From Cloacibacillus porcorum (GTDB lineage: Bacteria > Synergistota > Synergistia > Synergistales > Synergistaceae), in the NCBI RefSeq assembly GCF_001701045.1, contig NZ_CP016757.1:3002219-3066218 (forward strand): 64,000 bases of DNA, read 5' to 3'. The notes below the pieces were generated by a model that saw only the letters and a program-made list of their open reading frames with translations, did no database searches and was not told where the DNA came from. Positions within the stretch are counted from its first letter, which is position 1; the number at the start of each line of letters is the position of its first letter. This document shows, one piece after another, positions 60,862 through 64,000 of the stretch. A program made the translations under genes and the position numbers.

Positions 60862-62277
60862 ATGGCTAAGAAAAAACTGGTTTACGGGATCGACGACCGT
60901 CCGCCGACGCCGATATTGATTCTTGCCGGCGCGCAGCACGTCCTCACGCTCTTTGGCGCGACGACGCTCGTCCCACTCATTTTCGGCCCCGCAATGGGCA
61001 TGACGACACAGCAGATAGGCGCCTTCATCGGCTGCGTCTATTTCAGCATGGGCATCGCTACTCTCATCCAGACACACCCCAAGCTCGGCTCTGGCCTGCC
61101 GATCGTGCAGGGATCGAGCTTCAGCTTCATCCCACCGATAATGACGATCATCGGCGCCTATAAGAGCCTCGGCCCGGACGTCATCATGCAGTATGTCGGC
61201 GGCGCGCTCTTCGCGGGCGGCCTCGTCCTCTCGCTGCTCGGCTACAGCAAGCTCATCGGGCGCATCAGAAAGATTATCACCCCCGTCGTCATCGGACCGA
61301 CGATCATGGCGATCGGCTTCTCTCTCGCACCAACGGCGATCCAGTTTAACGCCGCGAATTTCTGGCCGATATCGCTGCTCGTCGTGGCAATGGTATTTTT
61401 CTTCAGCCTCGTCTCCAAGAACAAGTATTTCAACATCTTCGCCGTGCTGGGCTCAATCGTGATCGCCTATCTGATCTGCCTAGCGCTCTCGCTGAGCGGC
61501 GTCTTCGCCGCGGGACATCCCGCCTATATCAACCTTCAGAGCGTATACGACGCGCCGTGGCTGCGCTATAAGCTCTTTATGCCCTGGGGCGCGCCCAAAT
61601 TTTCAGGGCTCGCGATAGGCGCGATCGCCGCGGGTTTCTTCTGCGTCATGATCGAATCGATCGGCGACTATCATAACTGTTCATACGCGGCGGGCATTGA
61701 CGATCCGACACCGGAACAGATCAACCGCGGCATCGGCGCGGAGGGTATGTGCTGCGCGCTCTCCGGTCTGCTCGGTTCGGTCGGCACCACCTCCTACACT
61801 GAAAATATCGGCCTCATCGGCCTCACCGGCGTCGCGAGCCGTCACGTCGTGCGCGCGGGAGCGGTGATACTAATCCTTCTCTCGCTGATCGGCAAACTCG
61901 GCGCGCTGATCGCGACGATGCCTTCGCCGGTCATCGGCGGCGCTTACATCACGCTCTTCGGCACGATCGGCGCTCTCGGCATCCAAAACCTTATGCGCGC
62001 CGACATGGGAAGCCAGCGCAACGTGCTCATCGTCGGCTTCGCCTTCCTCATGGCTCTCGGCCTCCCCGGATGGGTGGAGCCGAACCAGGCCCTTTTCACG
62101 GGCTTCTTCGGAACAACCTTTGGCGGCATGATCTGGGCCGTCCTTAAGACGCCGATGGCGGTCGCGGGAATTCTCGCCGCTATCTGCGACAACCTCATCC
62201 CCGGCACGCCGCAGGAGCGCGGCATCACCGGCGGTGTAGAAGAGGCGCAGGAGAACGTGAAAAAGCCGAAGGCTTAA
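60862..62277 (+). CDS. NCS2-family nucleobase (uracil/xanthine) permease
   Basis: This inner-membrane proton symporter for a purine or pyrimidine base has 471 residues. ATG 60862 follows ACGGAGGTG; the frame from 60823 includes the operator and is not used. About 12-14 membrane segments are visible. The family signature is YTENIGLIGLTGVASR, and GLPIVQGSSFSF with FCVMIESIGDYHNCS fits the substrate-site helices (Glu in MIESIGDY). The LTGVASR ending looks more like xanthine/urate types, the ENIG start more like uracil types, so the base is uncertain. The PurR-like operator upstream leans toward purines. It is a single-gene unit with a terminator. Confidence 0.9.
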   Translation: MAKKKLVYGIDDRPPTPILILAGAQHVLTLFGATTLVPLIFGPAMGMTTQQIGAFIGCVYFSMGIATLIQTHPKLGSGLPIVQGSSFSFIPPIMTIIGAYKSLGPDVIMQYVGGALFAGGLVLSLLGYSKLIGRIRKIITPVVIGPTIMAIGFSLAPTAIQFNAANFWPISLLVVAMVFFFSLVSKNKYFNIFAVLGSIVIAYLICLALSLSGVFAAGHPAYINLQSVYDAPWLRYKLFMPWGAPKFSGLAIGAIAAGFFCVMIESIGDYHNCSYAAGIDDPTPEQINRGIGAEGMCCALSGLLGSVGTTSYTENIGLIGLTGVASRHVVRAGAVILILLSLIGKLGALIATMPSPVIGGAYITLFGTIGALGIQNLMRADMGSQRNVLIVGFAFLMALGLPGWVEPNQALFTGFFGTTFGGMIWAVLKTPMAVAGILAAICDNLIPGTPQERGITGGVEEAQENVKKPKA

Positions 62278-62313
62278 ATATTAAATATAAAAATTTTTCA
62301 AATACGCGCTATG

Positions 62314-62344
62314 AAGGGGAGGCTGCCGCCTCCCCTTTTTTGTT
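62314..62344 (+). terminator. Terminator of the nucleobase permease
   Basis: AAGGGGAGGC pairs with GCCTCCCCTT around a 4-base loop, followed by TTTTGTT. Confidence 0.9.
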
Positions 62345-62642
62345 GGACTTTTGTTGGACTCTGTAAGATATAATCTTTTCATAAAAATAGGTACAATGGG
62401 AGGAATGTTCATTTATTTAATAGAACCTCCCGTTTTTCATAAAGGCGTGATGTTCAGGAGCATATTTTACATTAGTGTTACATTTCAGCATTATTATCCG
62501 CTAAGACTTAAACATTATGCTGCCCTGTTATGATATAGTATCCAGGTTAAACTAAAACAGCCGTTGAGAATGTAAAATATCTCGATATAAAAATGGCAGA
62601 CGCTCCATGCGCCTGACAATCCAAGAAAGGTACGGTTACAGT
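62345..62642. other. AT-rich region upstream of the glycosyltransferase
   Basis: A -10-like TATAAT is at 62369-62374, without a clear -35. A 60-codon frame at 62351-62533 has no ribosome site and is not called. Confidence 0.3.
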
Positions 62643-64000
62643 ATGATATCCTCCATCTCTAAAAGAAATATCTTCTTTGCCGCCATCGCCGCGGCTCTTT
62701 TACTCTTATATATAGTACCGCTTGGCTCTTATCCTCTGATGGAACCCGACGAGGGACGCTACGCGGAGATACCGCGCGAGATGATCGCTACCGGTAATTA
62801 CATTACGCCGATGCTGAACTACGTAAAATATTTTGAGAAGCCGGTATTCCTTTACTGGATGAACGCCGCGAGCTTCCACATCTTCGGGCAGAACGAATTC
62901 GCGGCGCGCGTCGGCGTGGCTCTCTGCGCACTCGCGGGCGCGCTGACGACGGCGATGCTCGGCTCCTTCATCTACGGGCGGATAGCGGGATTCCTCGCGG
63001 GGGTGGTGACGGCGACCTCGCTGCTCTATTTCGCGATCGGCACAATAAATATCACAGATATGCCGCTCTCCTTCTTCCTCACCCTGGCCTTCGCCTCCTT
63101 TTATGCCGCCCATGTCAAGGAGGAGAAAAAATATTACCTGCTCTTTTATTTCGCCTCCGCGATGGCGCTGCTCACAAAGGGGCTGATCGGCGTCGTGCTG
63201 CCCGGCGCGGTGATATTCTTCTATATTCTCGCGACAAGACAGTGGAAACTTTTCTATAAACCGCTCTATCTGCCGGGGCTAATCCTCTTTTTCGCGGTAA
63301 GCGTGCCGTGGTTCTATCTTGTCTGCCGCGACAACCCCGACTTTTTCCGCTTTTTCTTCATTCAGGAGCACTTCCTCCGCTACGCGACGAAGATGCACCA
63401 CCGCTACGAACCCTTCTGGTTTTTCATCCCGATGATACCGGCGGGGATGATTCCCTGGACGGCCTTCCTGCCGCCGCTTTTCAGCAAAAAGAGCGTCGTG
63501 CGCTCGCCAAAGACACCGGAGGAAAAGCGCGCCGTCATTTATCTGCTGCTCTGGTTTTCCGTTATCTTCCTCTTCTTCTCTTTTTCGGATTCCAAGCTGA
63601 TCCCCTATATCATTCCCTGCATCCCGCCGCTCGCGATCCTGATCGGAGCCGACATCTTCCGAATGGCGACTGACAAGGAGTGGCACGGACACCCCGTCGT
63701 CTGGCTCGCGCTGACAAGCGGCCTGCTCGGTATGGGACTGATCGTATATCCGCTCTTCGGAGAGCACGCGAGCCCCGCGCAGGCCTGGCCGATCGCCGTG
63801 AAGGCTGGTTTCGGGCTCATCGGCATGCCTGTCGTCGCCTGGTATTACACCTCACACGGCAGCAAGCGGTATAAAGAGGCGGTCAAGGCGCTCATCCTCT
63901 GCTCGGTGCTTTTTATCTCCGGGCTGCAGGATGTCTACAACATCGTCGCCCCAATGCGTACCATGAAAGATGTCTCAGACGTGATAATTAGAGAGAGACG
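62643..64000 (+). CDS. ArnT/PMT-like membrane glycosyltransferase, 3' end cut by the window
   Basis: The frame is open from ATG 62643 to the end of the window (452 codons, no stop). AAGAAAGG lies 13 bases upstream. The first membrane helix (AAIAAALLLLYIVPLGS) is followed by the hallmark MEPDEGRYAEIPREMI, the acidic motif of GT-C enzymes that take sugars from polyprenyl phosphate. FEKPVFLYWMNA, ITDMPLSFFLTLAFASFY and MALLTKGLIGVVLPGA are also typical of the ArnT/dolichyl-phosphate-mannose transferase family. Many membrane segments follow. It probably transfers a sugar from a lipid carrier to lipid A or another envelope acceptor; the exact sugar cannot be told. Confidence 0.88.
   Translation, partial: MISSISKRNIFFAAIAAALLLLYIVPLGSYPLMEPDEGRYAEIPREMIATGNYITPMLNYVKYFEKPVFLYWMNAASFHIFGQNEFAARVGVALCALAGALTTAMLGSFIYGRIAGFLAGVVTATSLLYFAIGTINITDMPLSFFLTLAFASFYAAHVKEEKKYYLLFYFASAMALLTKGLIGVVLPGAVIFFYILATRQWKLFYKPLYLPGLILFFAVSVPWFYLVCRDNPDFFRFFFIQEHFLRYATKMHHRYEPFWFFIPMIPAGMIPWTAFLPPLFSKKSVVRSPKTPEEKRAVIYLLLWFSVIFLFFSFSDSKLIPYIIPCIPPLAILIGADIFRMATDKEWHGHPVVWLALTSGLLGMGLIVYPLFGEHASPAQAWPIAVKAGFGLIGMPVVAWYYTSHGSKRYKEAVKALILCSVLFISGLQDVYNIVAPMRTMKDVSDVIIRER

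Noticed and set aside
1-64000. CRISPR array, tRNA or rRNA genes
   Set aside because: No regularly spaced direct repeats, no cloverleaf with conserved arms and no rRNA-like stretch was seen while reading both strands.

Overview
The window looks like the chromosome of a diderm, anaerobic, amino-acid-fermenting bacterium of the Synergistota, probably a Cloacibacillus/Synergistes relative. Three things support this. Seven proteins end in the same tail: a Gly/Ser run, one Cys, a short hydrophobic helix and Arg/Lys residues. That tail matches the Synerg-CTERM sorting signal known from this phylum. Autotransporters and a TonB-dependent receptor show that there is an outer membrane. Methylmalonyl-CoA mutase with MeaB, an iron alcohol dehydrogenase and a sensory [FeFe]-hydrogenase fit a fermentative anaerobe. 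Genus assignment is inference only.

Layout. 1-4710: a B12-dependent methylmalonyl-CoA mutase operon (small subunit cut by the window edge, large subunit, MeaB). 5187-9541: promoter, cobalamin riboswitch, BtuB-like receptor and a secreted propeller-like protein, which together look like a B12 acquisition unit feeding the mutase. 9675-14406: three tandem secreted proteins. 15004-18721: an autotransporter with a 520-base leader and an amber codon just before its last strand. 18863-20737: a compact minus-strand cassette (DUF1659, DUF2922, YvrJ, M15 peptidase, sigma factor). 21075-26703: DUF2284 protein, Fic protein, iron alcohol dehydrogenase, class I amidotransferase and a DUF3798 binding protein. 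27111-29709: a Synerg-CTERM surface protein split by a frameshift. 30029-31420: an IS3-family element. 31636-31918 and 60330-60610: two copies of a repeat whose palindromic core is inverted between copies. 32055-32804: phosphoglycerate mutase.

32918-48282 is the most unusual part. A Synerg-CTERM subtilase is followed by two copies of the same gene pair: a 600-residue regulator with two N-terminal helix-turn-helix segments, next to a giant FG-GAP/CARDB surface protein. The second giant is split by a one-base deletion. 48546-53140 holds a sensory hydrogenase operon and a YqeC-MocA pair linked to molybdenum/selenium hydroxylases. 53982-60154 holds two tandem autotransporters with nearly identical C-terminal halves and different passengers, each behind a similar long leader with a covarying hairpin. 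60778-62277 is an NCS2 nucleobase permease with a promoter and a LacI/PurR-type operator. The window ends inside an ArnT-like glycosyltransferase.

Overall, a large share of the window is devoted to the cell surface. Three of its largest surface genes carry single-base lesions (one amber, two frameshifts). These are either real variation or decay, or assembly errors, and that question decides how they should be annotated. No tRNA, rRNA or CRISPR array was seen.
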